Below, piece after piece: positions 1-13,439 of a stretch of 64,000 bases of DNA. The stretch covers positions 793,501-857,500 of the forward strand of contig JAIGNY010001813.1 of NCBI GenBank assembly GCA_020152595.1. Direction: 5' to 3'. A model generated the notes under the pieces. That model ran no database searches and was not told where the DNA came from. It saw only the letters and a program-made list of their open reading frames with translations. The position numbers were made by a program, and so were the translations under genes. How positions within the stretch are numbered: position 1 is the first letter of the stretch; each line of letters begins with the position of its first letter. Source of the stretch: Chiridota heheva (Eukaryota; Echinodermata; Holothuroidea; Apodida; Chiridotidae).

Positions 1-440
1 ATGACTTGTGGGATAAGATGGCATGTAATGGAATGTCATCTGGATTTCAGGTTGAATGGCGTATGGGACAGGGTGAAATAGCATGTGGGATAGGATGGAA
101 TGGCCTGTAGGACATGGTGGGATGGCACGTGGTAAAGGAAGGGATGGAATGTGGGATAGGGTAGGATGGCACGAGGTACAGGAAGGGATGGCATGTGGGA
201 AACGGTGGCATGGTATATGTGACAGGGAGGGATGGCATTTGGGACAGGGTGTCATGGTATATGGGACAGGGTGGCAAAGCATATAGTGGGATGTCATCTT
301 GATTGCAAGTGTGATGGCATATGGGTCACTGGTAGAATGGTATCTAGGTTGCATGTATGATTTCCTGTAGGGAGGAATGTATGATAGGACGTCACATGGA
401 ACAGTGGGTGGGATAGAAGTTGGGACAGTAGGTCGAAAGC
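1..440. repeat. Degenerate GGGAYRGxATGGCATGT minisatellite
   Basis: Short phrases such as gggacagggt, ggatggcatgtggga and ggtatatgggac recur about every 20-25 bases through this stretch, with many substitutions. The open frames on both strands here are low-complexity by-products of the repeat, so no gene is called. Confidence 0.7.
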
Positions 441-1909
441 ATGTTATTAGCGGCGAGGGGATTTGTATCGTTTGCGATGCCTGGTCTCTCAAGTACAAAC
501 AACCGATATCTTCGCAATAATAAACAGGGCACATTATTTCAAAAGACTGGGACTTGATATTGAACCTTCATCATGCCTCAGAGGAGGCAACTGGGCCGAA
601 CTTTTCCTCACAATGTGTTGAGCAGAAGTGTTTTAAAACTGTTTCCTTTCCCCCTTGATAGTGGGGGACACATCCCTTGTCCCTCGGGAAGTTGTCACCC
701 AAGACTAACCCGCACTTCATTTCTAGAAAGGAGGCACTTTTCCAATGGGGACATATTCCTCTCGTGACTGACAAATGTCGCCAGTTTCCTACTAATTGTA
801 CAGTAATTGAGAGACACTTTTCATTTTCAAAAAATGCACGTTTGTCATTTGTCGGAAAAGTGGGGGACGAGCCACCCCCCCCCTCCCCTTGATTCTTATA
901 CCTATGTTCACGAGTCTTTTTGTATTTGCTATGCCTGTGATATTCTAAGTTCAATATTAGTGATACACTTTTATGAACTTGCTTTGGGTTAATTATCTAT
1001 CAACATGTACAATTAACGTATGGCAGTCCTCTACATCGTTGTGTCTGTATGGCGCAGCTTCCGGTGAGGTAAACTGTTCTCATCATACATGCGCTAGGAT
1101 GGCTGTGAAGAAGAACGACCTTCGATGGTGTTCGATCTGTCAGTGACAAACAGAGGTCTACATCCATCGATGTCACTGCCCACCGTGACTTTTCCTAGAG
1201 TAAGGAATAAGAGGTGCCCTTTTGAAAGTCATATGGAACCTCATTATTGACAGTAATTGTTCATAGTTAAGAATTATATATCTTACAGACATGTAACACT
1301 TGACTGGAACCAGAGATACTGGAACCGGGGGAAGGGTTGGGGTAAGAGGATACTGCACGTGAGTGCCCTCACTTTCTTGAACAAATACTACTTTAGGGCC
1401 AAACAAACCAACATTGGACTTTTCATACCGTAAAAAGCAAGTCAACACATCTGCCAACCTTTATTTTCCCCGCTTATAATTTTGTAAAAACTATTTATAA
1501 AAAAAGGAGAGTTAGTCTTGCTATAGTGTGCGAGTCACTCTAACTTCATTATTCTGTTAGTGGCGCATCTTTGAAATAGGGTTAAGGGCAAACTTAGGAT
1601 GTAAATCGAGCCCCTTGTCATAGGACTGACACGCCCTCCTCCACGAGTGGCGTATTAAGCTTTCGCGAGGTGGAGGAGGGGGAGGGGGGGGGGGGGAGAC
1701 AAACGGTAATTATCAGAAAATATAATTTATTCAGTGGCGTGTCTAATAGGGAGCCATTTGGGGCATAGCCACCCCCCTCCCCCCCTCCCTAAAAAAGTGC
1801 CATAGCCCCAAAACATTTTAAATCATCAAACTGGCCAAACAAATGCTTCACTGACATATCAAATGAGTCATATACTAATGGACAGGGATGTTGGCATTTT
1901 TATCTACTG
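441..1909. other. Non-coding stretch, no gene seen
   Basis: I see no conserved coding frame. The stretch contains a long G run near 1680-1695 and a 'gtggcgtgtctaatagggagcc...ccccctccccccc' phrase near 1735-1790. The latter looks like a fragment of an old dispersed repeat. The open frames at 571-954 and 1173-1457 have no recognisable domain and no splice context. Confidence 0.5.
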
Positions 1910-2092
1910 AATAATTGTTAATTTTTGACCGAGATTATTCAATTTTGAACCAAACATCTTCAATTTGGGACCGAAAATCGTCTTCATTTTTCCAAACCTC
2001 TTCAAGTTTTGACCAAACATCTTCAATTTTAGAATAAAAGTCGTCAATTTTGGAACAAAATTTACAATTTGGAACCAAAAAGTTTGGACCAC
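1910..2092. repeat. Degenerate tandem repeat, about 20-25 bp unit
   Basis: Variants of 'ttttgaccaaacatcttcaattttggaacaaaa' recur several times. Translated on the minus strand, the unit yields a spurious KLKMFG-like repeat. It looks like a diverged minisatellite rather than a gene. Confidence 0.55.
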
Positions 2093-2304
2093 AATCTAAA
2101 GCTTGGGCCCCTCAAAACACTTAAAGCTAGACAGCTAGATATGCCCCTGAATTGTATTAATCTCAAAAAACAATGGGAGCCATGGCCCTGACTCGCTAGA
2201 GACTGAGCGTGAATTTGGATTCTGCAGACTTGATTTTTGATCATGTCCAATATATCAAATGATACCGAGTTCAATTTATTTCATGCAACTACGAAAATGA
2301 TGAA

Positions 2305-2496
2305 ACGACGACGACGAGTGAACACACAATTACAATGACGGGTCGTCGCCTGCGTATTCGGTTATGATAGTAAAATGCTATCACGAAACGCCTAATACGA
2401 CCCGGACGAGAACGCAGGTACGACGTACGGACAGACATAACATCGACAACCAAGTCAATGTCCACGGCCTTTGATAACCAATTGTGGTGCACTGGC
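2305..2496 (-). repeat. SINE copy 1, tRNA head missing
   Basis: About 190 bp closely match 62301-62494, including the phrases gtgaacacacaattacaatgacgg, acgtacggacagacataacatcgacaacc and tccacggcctttgataa. The (CGA)n tract at its low-coordinate end fits the 3' tail of a minus-strand SINE. The other copy continues into a tRNA-like head. This one stops at 'actggcg', so it is truncated at its 5' end. Confidence 0.75.
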
Positions 2497-5190
2497 GAAA
2501 TGATGAAAAACACCCTACACCATTTTAACGACCCTTTACAGCCTACATCTTTATTTGCTTTTCACATAGTTTGGGGCATTGAATATTCAAATTCATGATC
2601 AATACAATTGACTGATCGTGATGTAATTATTTCCGATTTCGAGACTTTGTCCTAAATATCTTGATATAAAATATAAAAAAATTCGTGGCTGCAAAATCTA
2701 CCTGTTTAAAAAGAGAAGGAGAAAAACTTCACTAGCAATTTTCTGATCGTTAGAAGTTGAGAAATTTTCGGTGAAAATGGCGGCACATTTCCCCTAAGTT
2801 ATATATTGCTGTCGTTATACCGTACATGCTCAGTTTCAAATTATGTCAGCATGCAGAACTAAATACTTTTTCTTGGTTCGAATCTTCATTAGAAATCGTA
2901 AATGAAGAAAATGCCACCACTGGATTTCTTCTCCTAGTCCCCCCACCCCAACACACACATTGCTCGAGCACCTTCCGACACTCATGTCTATGTCCGTTTT
3001 CTATTGCAGTAAATTCGGAGTTTGTAAGGCTTTGGGTGATATACCCCACCCCCTCCGTCTGTCTGTCGGTGATCTCTATCTCGTGAGGATATTTGTAAAA
3101 TAATGTCCTCACACTTTGTGGAGGAAAAGTATGGCCCCGTGTATCCCCTCCCCTCCCCAACCCCAATCTCCCTCATCCCACACTTTGTGAATGAGAATTA
3201 CGGCCCTGGTAGCCAGTCATGTCTCTCTAAACATTAGTCTTTTTTTCCCTTCTGTTTACCAGGACATTATTTCTGATCTGACTTACTTTATAAATCAAAT
3301 GATCAGTCAAATCCAAATAGCAAATCATTCTCCCCTGCCAATTGAGCTATATTTAAATTACCTGGCAAAGGATAATGAATTTCCACTGACTAGACTGATT
3401 CATTCACTTAGGAAAGCTCGTCCCTTTGTATGTATGTGCATGGTTTGTGGAAGAAGTGAAAAGTATCAGACGTAACAATGCGTCAACCTATTCACTGAGG
3501 CATGCCAGATTTTGCATTTACTTGTAGTATTTGGATTATTATCGGCTTTACACAAGTTCTAGTTACTATTTCCTGCTATTCTGAGTGCATGTTGAGTTAA
3601 ACGGCCATACCGTGAGTGTGTTGAACGGAGGCAGGATGATTGGATAAAATATCTGTAAAAGGTAGTTATATTTCATGTATACAAATCTTTCTGATATCTA
3701 TTTTAGGGTACATATATCAAAGGGTATATCAGGAATGTAGACAAAACTGATTTAAAACGTAATTTTGGGGAATGTATTTTAGTCGCAGCTTAACCCTCGC
3801 ACAAGCTAAGCTATTCTGTACCAGAGTCCAGCCAATATATCAGTTGAAGTAGTCAAAGCTGAATATCCATATTATGTTCAAAACCCTCTTTTTATACTTA
3901 ACCCTAATCTTCTTTACCGTGTAAATCTGTTCATGATATTTTGCAAACAGTTCAGAGGCACATTCTCCTGGCTATACGTGCTTCATGAATATATACTTTT
4001 TCAAACCGAGTTTAGCCGTACGTGATTTCTTCAGTACTTCTATCATTCGAATGCTGGGGGAACTTTTCCTTTGTTTCCCAACCAATCAGGTGCAGGTTTG
4101 AGCGAGAAAAAAAAATGTAAACAGCAATACGCGCGCGTATATATAACTCACGTATGATACGTGCGCTTGAAAACATTTTTCATACACTTGGTCCCATACC
4201 GTGGGTGAATTGTGCAGACGGCCAAGAATCCTCCAGTATTTTATTGGTCAATAAGATTCCTCCAGTAAACGATTGTTCCATTATGGACACTTGAATCTCG
4301 ACCATATGACATTATTTCCATTTACCCGGAGATTGCCGATTCAGATTTGAAAAAGGTCTATAAGATGAAATTCCAGTAACTACTGATCGATTCATTGCAT
4401 TGATGGATTACATGACAATCTAGCATATAAGGCATACTCATTTCATTTTAGTTTTCTCGTATCTGGGTGCGATTCACCCATTCTTTTGTTGCGCCCCTAT
4501 ATGTATAGTTGCGCCCTTTTATTTCATATCATGATGTATTGCTTGCGTTCGTATTTGTGGTACATTCATTATCTCGTAGTAAAATGATCAGCCATAAATC
4601 ACAATTCTGTCTGAGAGATGGCAAATTGGTCCCACAATGCAAACGGAATTTCGAATATTCAGCCCATGTTCTTTTGCCACTGGCAGATATCAGATGGAGA
4701 ATCGCCGCTTAGACTGTCATTCTTTTTTAACTGCACACATGTACAAACAGTTGAATTGTGATATTGAACATTTACCTTATTTACGTTTTTTTTATTGTTA
4801 TTTGATATACCCGGCTCAGAGACATAAAATAGCCTACATACAACTGTACAAAAATATGATAAAATACATAAGAGATAATTGAAAGTAAATTAAAAAAAAA
4901 AAATACAAAACAGATTGAGTAAGATGCTATAACGTGGCGGGAATCAGTTGCGTAACGAGCCGCCGAATATATCCTGGAGGCCATTTTCGCGAGCGCAGCG
5001 AGAATTACCATTCGCTGGGGCAATGGGGCCGCGTAGGCTCCGGTAACCCTCTGGCGCTAGAGCGTTTTTAGTGGGAAACAGTTTCCAAAACGTTCGTATT
5101 TGTTGGATAACTTGAAAACTGTTAGAGATACACAAACAATTGTTGATGGCCGTAGAGATCAGCACCCGCCGCTCTGAGCCGGCATGTGCT
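2497..5190. other. Non-coding stretch with short repeats
   Basis: No supported gene is seen. A short direct repeat beginning cacactttgtg occurs at about 3111 and 3180. An alternating purine-pyrimidine tract (gcgcgcgtatatata) lies near 4130, and a poly-A tract near 4890. The open frames of 60-106 residues here show no domain. Confidence 0.5.
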
Positions 5191-5350
5191 CGAGCGTTAC
5201 GCCATGGGCCCGAGCGTTACGCCATGACCCCGAGCGTTACGCCATGGGCCTGAGCGTTACGCCATGACCCCGAGCGTTACGCCATGACCCCGAGCGTTAC
5301 GCCATGACCCCGAGCGTTACGCCATGACCCCGAGCGTTACACCATGGGCC
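5191..5350. repeat. 20-bp tandem repeat, eight units
   Basis: Eight consecutive 20-bp units begin at 5191, 5211, 5231 and so on. They follow the form cgagcgttacgccatgaccc or the variant ending in gggcc. There are no spacers between units, so this is a satellite-like array and not a CRISPR array. Confidence 0.95.
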
Positions 5351-5782
5351 CCGAGCGGAAATCCAAGGCGTATGACCAGAAGCGAGCAAAAACAAGATGA
5401 GTTTACAAATGACAAGTATAGTGACCAGGTGACATAGAGTTAAACCAAATGGGTACAAAGAATGCGGAACCTAAGAGCAGAAAAGGGAGAAGAAAAGGAC
5501 AAGTGAAAAGGTTATTTGTTGCAGTCAAACAATTTAAACAGAAATGGGGTTAAAAGAGGAATCCATATAGGCGTAGGAAATACGGGGTTGGGGTTTCAAC
5601 CTCCAGTAAATGTTAGGGCTGAAATATACTACAGCCACCACCATTTGTTTATTTAGCTATCAAAATACTTTTGCTACAATGAAGCAGGCTATATCTTATT
5701 TGTGTTGGTTGACTAAAAGCTCGGCGTGAACCTCCTCCAAGAAAAAGTTATCCACACAGCTGCACAGCTAGAACCTATTAAA
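5351..5782. other. Unannotated spacer
   Basis: Nothing recognisable lies between the 20-bp array and the (AT)n tract. The open frame from 5726 runs straight into the microsatellite and is not a gene. Confidence 0.5.
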
Positions 5783-6640
<858 letters not shown>

Positions 6641-7159
6641 GTTTCAAATTTAATCTAATTTTTATATCCCAAACTGGGTAGTAATTGCACTAATTTTCCC
6701 CTAGTTCCCAGCCCCTACACCTATGAATGCATATAATTGTGTCCAAAGTTCGTCATTAAATGTTACCAGCTGCTGATTGTGATACATTAATATATATACT
6801 TTTTTACTAATGATTTTTAAATGATAATGATATGATGAGAATATTTGTCGGTTTCAAAGATATTGTATGTCCTTGACAAATTATTGTGACGTCATCTGTT
6901 TTTTTTAATATCGTCTTTCACACACTTTGTATTCTTTATTTACCCTTTGCTTTTTTTTTTTTTTTTTTTTTTTTGCGTCATTAAATATCTTCGGGCATTG
7001 TCCTATTCAATTCACCAACTTGTTGTTTTCAGGTGAAGATTGAAGGAAGTTACAAAACAATAAAGCTATTCCGCCCGATTAGCTTTTTGTACAATTGTGG
7101 TGCGTCAGCAAGCGGTTTCGATGCAATAGCTATGCGATGTAAGTTATACTGTATGGATG

Positions 7160-7660
7160 TGTCTGTGACAAAAGCTTGTAAACACCATATCTCAAGAACC
7201 GCGTGGATTTATGTCATACTTGGTATATGGATATGTTGTGGTCTGTAGATGATCCTATTGTTTTTTTGGTGCTGATGTCATGAATATTAATAAGTAAACG
7301 TGTCTAAATGTACAATTCTGTTAACAAGCAAAAAAAGAAGGGGGGGGGGGGTGAACGTGCCCCTAGGGCCCCCAGTTCCACGATATCTCAAGAACCGTGC
7401 GGTGGTTTAATGTCATACTTGGCATATGGATGTGTTGTCGTCTATAGATGATCCCATATTGTTTTTAGTGAATATGTCATGAATATTATTTAGTAGGCGG
7501 GGAAAAATGTAAAATTCTGTTAAGAGGCTTGCAAACACGATATTTCAAGAACTGTGTGGTGGATTGATGTCATACGTGGTATGTGGATGTACTGTTGTTT
7601 GTAGATGAGCCCTGTTGATTTTGGTGCTGATGCCATCAATACTAAAGAGAATTCGGAACT
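7160..7660 (+). repeat. Three diverged direct repeats, 150-200 bp
   Basis: The block 'aaacaccatatctcaagaaccg...atgtcatacttggtatatggatgtgttg...tagatgatccc...gatgtcatgaatatt' occurs at about 7180, 7378 and 7534, with spacing of roughly 155-200 bp. The repeats differ by substitutions and by an inserted G-rich tract (about 7340). No coding function is visible. It resembles an old tandemly amplified dispersed repeat. Confidence 0.75.
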
Positions 7661-7759
7661 AACTGTTGAATTCTGTATATGTTCATTATTCCACAAACCA
7701 ATGTCAGATTTAATTATAACTTTGTATGATGCTGTTGATAAAAGCAAGGATGATACAGA

Positions 7760-8451
7760 ATCCCATAGAAGGTTGAGTTGTTGACTTCATCATTATCATT
7801 TCAGGTGGAGCAAAATACAATTTTTCATTGGTTGTTGTGATTGTGGCTTATAACTTCCGGCAAAAACCTTAACACTTTAACAAACGACAAAATATACACA
7901 ACTTACATGTTCCAGGATGCATAAATAAAACTAAACGTGTGAGAACACAACATTTAAAGATAGACGATAGCAAAAAATTGTTTGTAATCCAAGGTAAGCA
8001 TTGGAACCCCGTAGGATTTCACCCTCTGGTATTGTTTATGGACTTCTGTAACAATTTTATGCTTTATCTGCAATAAAAGTCTGAGCAAAAATCTTGCAAA
8101 AAAAGCAGCCTTTTCATCATTCAAAAAGGGATATTCCTGATATATTGCTGCTTATATGTAACAAGTTATATTCATAGGCGGGATTTGTTTACCGAAAGTG
8201 TATAGTGCGTGTATGTTTAGGAGGGAAGGGGGGGGGGAGTGGGGAGGGGGGTTGGCGTCGAAAACATACACATAAAAGAATATCCCGTGACCATATAAAA
8301 CGTATACGGGGTGCTCCTCTTACCCTCCCCTCACCCCCGTAATTCCGCCTGTTGTTATTATGGTTGATTAAACATTGGTAACGTATCGATTTTTGCACAA
8401 CTTGGGACGTATGTGGGCAGAAAAACAACATAATTCGTTATTTCATTTAAA
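7760..8451. other. Non-coding stretch
   Basis: No gene is supported. A G-rich patch at 8220-8250 and a C-rich patch at 8320-8340 are the only notable composition changes. Confidence 0.5.
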
Positions 8452-8604
8452 AGCCAGTTATCGTCTCTAACGTGGAGGTAAATATATAATCAAATCCGTG
8501 TGTTTTGATTGGTCAGACAACAATAGCCTAACGTGCATTTATACTGGTAGACAAATCAGAATCGTTTTGGAATCCAATGTACGCCGTCACATCTTAATCA
8601 CCAT
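8452..8604 (+). repeat. 150-bp dispersed repeat, copy 1
   Basis: This aligns with 12862-13013. Shared phrases in order are tctcgtct-type start, acgtg(g/a)aggtaaata, gtgtgttttgattg, caatcag(a/t)at(c)gtttgga and aatgtacgccg(t/c)cacat(c/t)ttaatca. It is probably a small non-autonomous mobile element. The following (CATAA)n tract starts exactly where the similarity ends. Confidence 0.75.
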
Positions 8605-8665
8605 AACGATAGATAACATAACATAAGATAACATAACATAACAAGATAACATAACATAACAAGAT
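8605..8665. repeat. (CATAA)n microsatellite
   Basis: Tandem ataacataacataaga units abut the dispersed repeat at 8452-8604. Confidence 0.85.
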
Positions 8666-8734
8666 TACGGGCTAAGAAACCCATAACAAAAAAATAAAAA
8701 AAAAATTAAAACCGTCACCACCTCAAAACAAAAC

Positions 8735-9256
8735 AAAAATCAAAGATGCCCAGAGTTAGTAAAGAACTTATCAATATTGACTTTGATATTGTGAACAAAA
8801 TTGGAGCTAACTACCCACGCAGGCAAACCATTCCACCCATTAACAACTCCTTGCGAAAGGCTAAAACGCCGAATATCTATCCGTGAGAACTCTTTGGTCA
8901 ACTTCAAACTGATACCACGTGTCACATGAGGATAAGCTGAAACATGCAAGATTTAACAGAAAGTCAAAGCATCACTACCAGATAGGAATTAAAAAAAAAC
9001 CTGAATCACATTGCCACGTACTCTTCTCAACTCAAGCGTGGTCAAACCAAGAATTTGCAACCTAGATTCATAAGAGAGATTCATAACTTCGGGAATAAGT
9101 CTAGTGGCTCTTCGCTGAGCCTGCTCCAAAATGAACTTATCTGCTCATAGAAGGGACTCCAAGCCCGAATAGCTTACTCAAGGTGAGGCCTGATTAACTG
9201 CTTACACAAATTAAGAACAACGTACCTCTCTACCAAGAAAAGACAAATTACTTCAA
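8735..9256 (-). pseudogene. LINE reverse transcriptase C-terminal relic
   Basis: On the minus strand, interrupted frames give the typical C-terminal end of non-LTR (CR1/L2/jockey-like) reverse transcriptases. The motifs are LIRPHLE, then EQAQRRATRLIPEV, then SRLQILGLTTLELRRVRGN, then FSLSQGVVNGWNGLP. They come in family order, but the frame changes between blocks and stops intervene, so the copy is dead. No endonuclease or catalytic RT core is present, making this a 5'-truncated relic. Confidence 0.8.
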
Positions 9257-9847
9257 ATGGCCTTTAATTTTTATCATAATGCATCTTGCGCTTACTTTTT
9301 AATAAGATGGACTATTATCAAGAACTTCGCCAAAATTATTAATTTTTAACAAATGCTCTGATAACACCAAAACAATGTGATACAGATCCTCATCTGCTCA
9401 TCAAAGAAATAATTATTCACACACCTCCCTTGTATAATTATGATGTACAAAGTGTTCCTAAATTCCTGTCTTAATTAACCATTTTATTAAACACTTCAGG
9501 ACTTAAATGAAACTCACGGGAATTTACAGAGGATACTACAACAACCCTTTTAAATCAACCTAAATTAGCTTCACTTCGAAAACGAAGTTTCTTCAGGATG
9601 GTTTTCAACTAAGTGTGTCATTTGAATGAATTAATCAGCGGAAGTGACCCCATCGACCTTATCTTTGAACGGATGTCAATGCGATGACTTTAAGTGATAT
9701 GTGAAATTAATTGTTTCAAATTGCTTTCACTGTGACAACTATTAGTGTGCAGTTTGTTCGAATCTCTGGAACAGATTGCATGCGCACAATGGCCTAATTC
9801 TTTTTTAATTTATTATTATTATTTTTAATTTTAGCTTATTGTGATCA
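9257..9847. other. Non-coding spacer between LINE relics
   Basis: This AT-rich sequence has no recognisable gene. It ends in an (AAT)n tract that belongs to the 3' tail of the next minus-strand LINE. Confidence 0.5.
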
Positions 9848-11090
9848 TAATAATAATAATAAATTGACATTTATATGGCGCCAAAATTATAAACATGTAA
9901 AACATACTTATGCTCAGTGGCGCCGTACATGAAAGAATACGTAAGACAAACAAAATACAAATTACAAACTATAGCAATATAGAAAATAAAGGACTTTAAA
10001 CCTTTTTTAAATGAGTCTAACCCTTCAACGCATCTCAGGTCTGTAGGATGAGCATTCCATAGAACTGGAGCAGAACATTTAAAGGCTCGTGGCCCGATAG
10101 TTTTTGTGCGAGAACAGGTTTTTTTTATATATAAATTTGTGTTAGAGGATCTCAGAATTCTTGTAGGTACGTAATCACTTAAAATATCTTTTAGATACTG
10201 AGAAGCAAGTCCATGCCTGGCTTTAAAGGTGAGTAATACGATTTTATATTCAATTCTTTGCTCAATTTTTAGCCAGTGTAGGTCCTTAAGTACTGGTGTA
10301 ATGTGCTCAAATTTATGCTTGTTTCTGACCAGGCTGGCAGCAGCGTTTTGAACATGCTGCAATTGATTAATTTGATGTTTTAATATACCATATAAAACAC
10401 TATTGCAATAATCCAAATTTGAAGTGATAAAGGCATGTACAAGAGTAATCATACATGTATTACTACATGTACTAACATATTGTCTAATTTGTTTAAGTTT
10501 AAATAATTGACCAAATGCTTTAGAGGGGATTTGTTTTACATGCAAGTTCATTGAAAGATTATTGTCAAAAACAACCCCTAGGTTTAAAACAGGTTTTATT
10601 TCAGAGTTTCCAACAGTTATACAATTAATGTTAACCTTTAATAACATTTGATTAATACCTATTAGCATGAACTCAATTTTTGAATAATTTATTTTGAGTT
10701 TATGAGTTAACATCCAGATTCTGATGTCGTTGATACATGTGTTTATAGTCTGAGCAGTTGATTGTTCATTTACATCTTTTCCAGGCTTAAAAGACAAATA
10801 AACTTGGTGGTCATCGGTATAGCCACCTACAGACGGTAGATGTCTATCAATAAAGCGAGCTGAGATAGCCTAAGAATATCATAGGGCCTACACAACTGCT
10901 CTGGGGAACACCATAATGCAGTGCGAAATGCTCAGACAATTCGTTATTTATTTGTACCTGAAGTTTACGATCGGAGAGATAGCTTTGGAACCATTTCCAT
11001 ACCTCATTACCTAGACCAAATTTGTTTCTGAAAATATCACTTAGAATACAAAAATACAAAAATCATCCACGGCAGCGCATGTTTCATTAA
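9848..11090 (-). pseudogene. CR1/L2-like LINE reverse transcriptase, 5'-truncated
   Basis: The minus strand carries the second half of a non-LTR reverse transcriptase. Positions 11059-10850 encode WFQSYLSDRKLQVQIN and a GVPQSS..GP block. After a frame break, the YxDD catalytic box appears as YTDDHQVYLSF at about 10830-10790. A long frame (10797-9871) then carries the thumb and C-terminal region, with LDYCNSVLYG, LQHVQNAAASLV, LHWLKIEQRIEYKI and FKARHG..SQYL. The 3' end, ggcgccatataaatg followed by (TTA)n, is typical of this LINE group. The endonuclease is missing and the frame is broken near the catalytic site, so it cannot be autonomous. It is of the same broad family as the plus-strand relic at 13.4-14.6 kb. 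Confidence 0.88.
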
Positions 11091-11616
11091 TTTTGCTTTA
11101 TATCCAGGTGGTGACAAACAGGAGGGAATGGTGGTAGGTTATTAGGCAGCTATTTCTCAACTGATTTTCTCCTAATAAAAAAGGACTATGAAGAAAAAAT
11201 AAGTTTAAAAATGCCTTTTAAACATATGGAGGGGGAGGGGAGGCGAGAATAAGGGAAAGGGGGGGGGGGGGGGCTACACTCTACACAAAACGCTCTAATA
11301 ATTCTCTTATCACTAATCCTAACTTCCTTCTGTTTGTCACGGGTTTATGAATCATATATGGCGTGTGTGGGCATGGTGGGCATTTTGCGAGGGAACTGTG
11401 TGTTGGCATTGTGTGAGGGATGCTCTTGTACAAGTAACCTGCAGTGTCAATAATTCCCTTATATCTTAAGATATAAAAGTTTGATCATAGAATATTTGTT
11501 TACATCACATTGCCTGTTCCTTTGCAACTTCCTCTTTTGCCCTTGCACCGGTCCTGACTCTTGAATTGGTCAAGTGATATGTATCATGACCATTTACACC
11601 GTTCATTATATTTGAA
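11091..11616. other. Non-coding spacer
   Basis: No gene is seen. A long G tract near 11258-11273 is the only notable composition feature. Confidence 0.5.
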
Positions 11617-12192
11617 GATAATTTCAGTGGTCGAGCATGTCAATCTTATATAAAGAGGACTTCAAAAGAAACAAAATGGAGAAAAAAGCATTTAAATATA
11701 TGATTCCATTAAGAAGATATTCAAGTTTAAAGCTCTGTCTTATCTGTGTAGAGATGACTGGTGTAGTAAGTCTACTATAAAAAGTTGGTGTCCTCATTCT
11801 CACATTCTTAACGTATGTTAATGTATTTTAAAGAAAGTTTATTTAAATTTCTTACTTTTTAAATTATTTTTCCTCAAACTTTCTTCAGGTGGTACATTAT
11901 AAACACCCTTCCTAGATTCAGTTTTACTACTTTTCTGACATATCCCATGGTTTTTAAGCCACACAATCGCAGAACAAAATGTGATGGAATACATAACGAC
12001 CTTCAGGAATCTGAGGCTATGACAGCACAACTAGTCTGATTTCAGTCGTTTCTACACAAATGATTATAAACTTTAAACTTCGATATCTCCTTAACGGAAT
12101 AAGAGTTTTGAATGATTTTTTCACTATTTTGTTTCTTTTGAAGTCCTTGTTATACAAGATAGACTTGTTTGACCACTAAAATTATCCTTTAA
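11617..12192 (+). mobile_element. TIR element, family A, copy 1
   Basis: This is about 575 bp, collinear with the copies at 56458-57031 and 57221-57791. It starts with a 'ttcagtggtcgagcatgt...gaggacttcaaaagaaacaaaatgg' arm and ends with its inverted complement, '...attttgtttcttttgaagtcc...gaccactaaaattatccttta'. Each arm is roughly 130 bp. The middle shares caggtggtacattataaacacccttcctagattcag and gacatatcccatggtttttaagccacacaatc. It has no coding capacity, so it is a MITE-like non-autonomous DNA element. Confidence 0.85.
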
Positions 12193-12861
12193 CAAAATTT
12201 AAATTTTTAATAAAGTTTCGTTTCAGCAGGGATGTACTATCCAAATAGCATATCCCTGATCTAATCTTGATATGAAATGAGGACATTGCTGATTTATAAT
12301 CAATGTGTATATCCTTCGTTGAAGATTATTGCTCGTTTCTAAATTATCGGAAACATGTTTTGTATACCTATGACTAACTGCTACATGAGTATCTGATCAT
12401 ATCTGGGTCCTGAGGAGTAAACACTTGTACTCTGATAGACATTATTGCGGATGCTAATGCTGCCAGTTTTAAGGTCTATATGGTAATAACTAGCCGACCA
12501 GTTGGCTAACCTGGTCATTTTGAACGAAAAGCTCCCTGAACAGACTGACTAACTAAAGACCTGAAACCAAAGATATGCTATTTCATTTTTCTAAATAGCA
12601 TATCCTTGATTAGATTTTTTTAGATTGGCCAAAGATTAACGTGTATTCATTACATCCCACAGAGACATGGGTTGTAAATGGTTAAGATGGGTGTAGGTTA
12701 TATATTACCGTTTCTTTTTCTTTGATAGAATTTGCATTTCCAATATCAATATTAATTTTAGCAGTTTAATTTGTAGATATTGAGAGCAATTCAAACTTGT
12801 GTAGGTTAATTTTGGTAAAAAAATTGTATCTTAAAATTTAAATACTATTTCAATTCTTTTA
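12193..12861. other. Non-coding stretch
   Basis: Nothing gene-like is seen. The phrase 'aaatagcatatcc(c/t)tgat' occurs twice (about 12243 and 12594). Confidence 0.5.
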
Positions 12862-13013
12862 AAGCTCAGTTCTCGTCTCTTACGTGAAGGTAAATAGATT
12901 TAATTTCGTGTGTTTTGATTGATTGAAATACAATTGTAAAATATGGATTTACGTTGATAGGCCAATCAGTATTGTTTGGAATAAAATGTACGCCGCCACA
13001 TTTTAATCACGAC
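12862..13013 (+). repeat. 150-bp dispersed repeat, copy 2
   Basis: This is the second copy of the repeat at 8452-8604, in the same orientation and about 4.4 kb away. It has many substitutions but keeps the order of conserved phrases, including gtgtgttttgattg and aatgtacgccgccacattttaatca. Confidence 0.75.
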
Positions 13014-13295
13014 TGTAGTGTCTTCAAATTTTGTATCAATTTACATGAAAAGTAGTACTTAGTGTTACCAAAATGATATATGATACAATGTTGGGTCATA
13101 TTCTTCTTACTTCCAGGCTAGTGCACACATTTTGGCGTACAAATTAGCCAATTTCAATCCATCAATCTTAAAGTCACGTATATCCCAAAGTCAACCCAAT
13201 CAGCCCAACCAACAACAATAGCTCCAGTCAACAACAATAGCTCTAACCTTGATGAAGAGTTCGTTGCTATGGTGAATCAACTGGGTATCGTAAAT

Positions 13296-13392
13296 GATTA
13301 GTTCAGTGTTCTACGTGCTTATCTTATATGAAAGAAGACTTCGAAAGAAATAAAATGGTGAAAAAACATTCAAAAATCTTCCATCTATATGT
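13296..13392 (+). repeat. Solo left arm of TIR element family A
   Basis: The stretch 'attagttcagtg...tcttatatgaaagaagacttcgaaagaaataaaatggtgaaaaaacattcaaaaatctt' matches the left arm of the three complete family A copies. The rest of the element is missing, and LINE-derived sequence follows from about 13.4 kb. Confidence 0.7.
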
Positions 13393-13439
13393 TCTCACGA
13401 GACTTTCATTCAGTTTTTTGAGATTCTTGAAGAGGCCAT

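Noticed and set aside
5191..5350. Possible CRISPR-like array of 20-bp repeats
   Set aside because: Units are contiguous with no spacers, and the DNA is animal nuclear. It is a tandem satellite.
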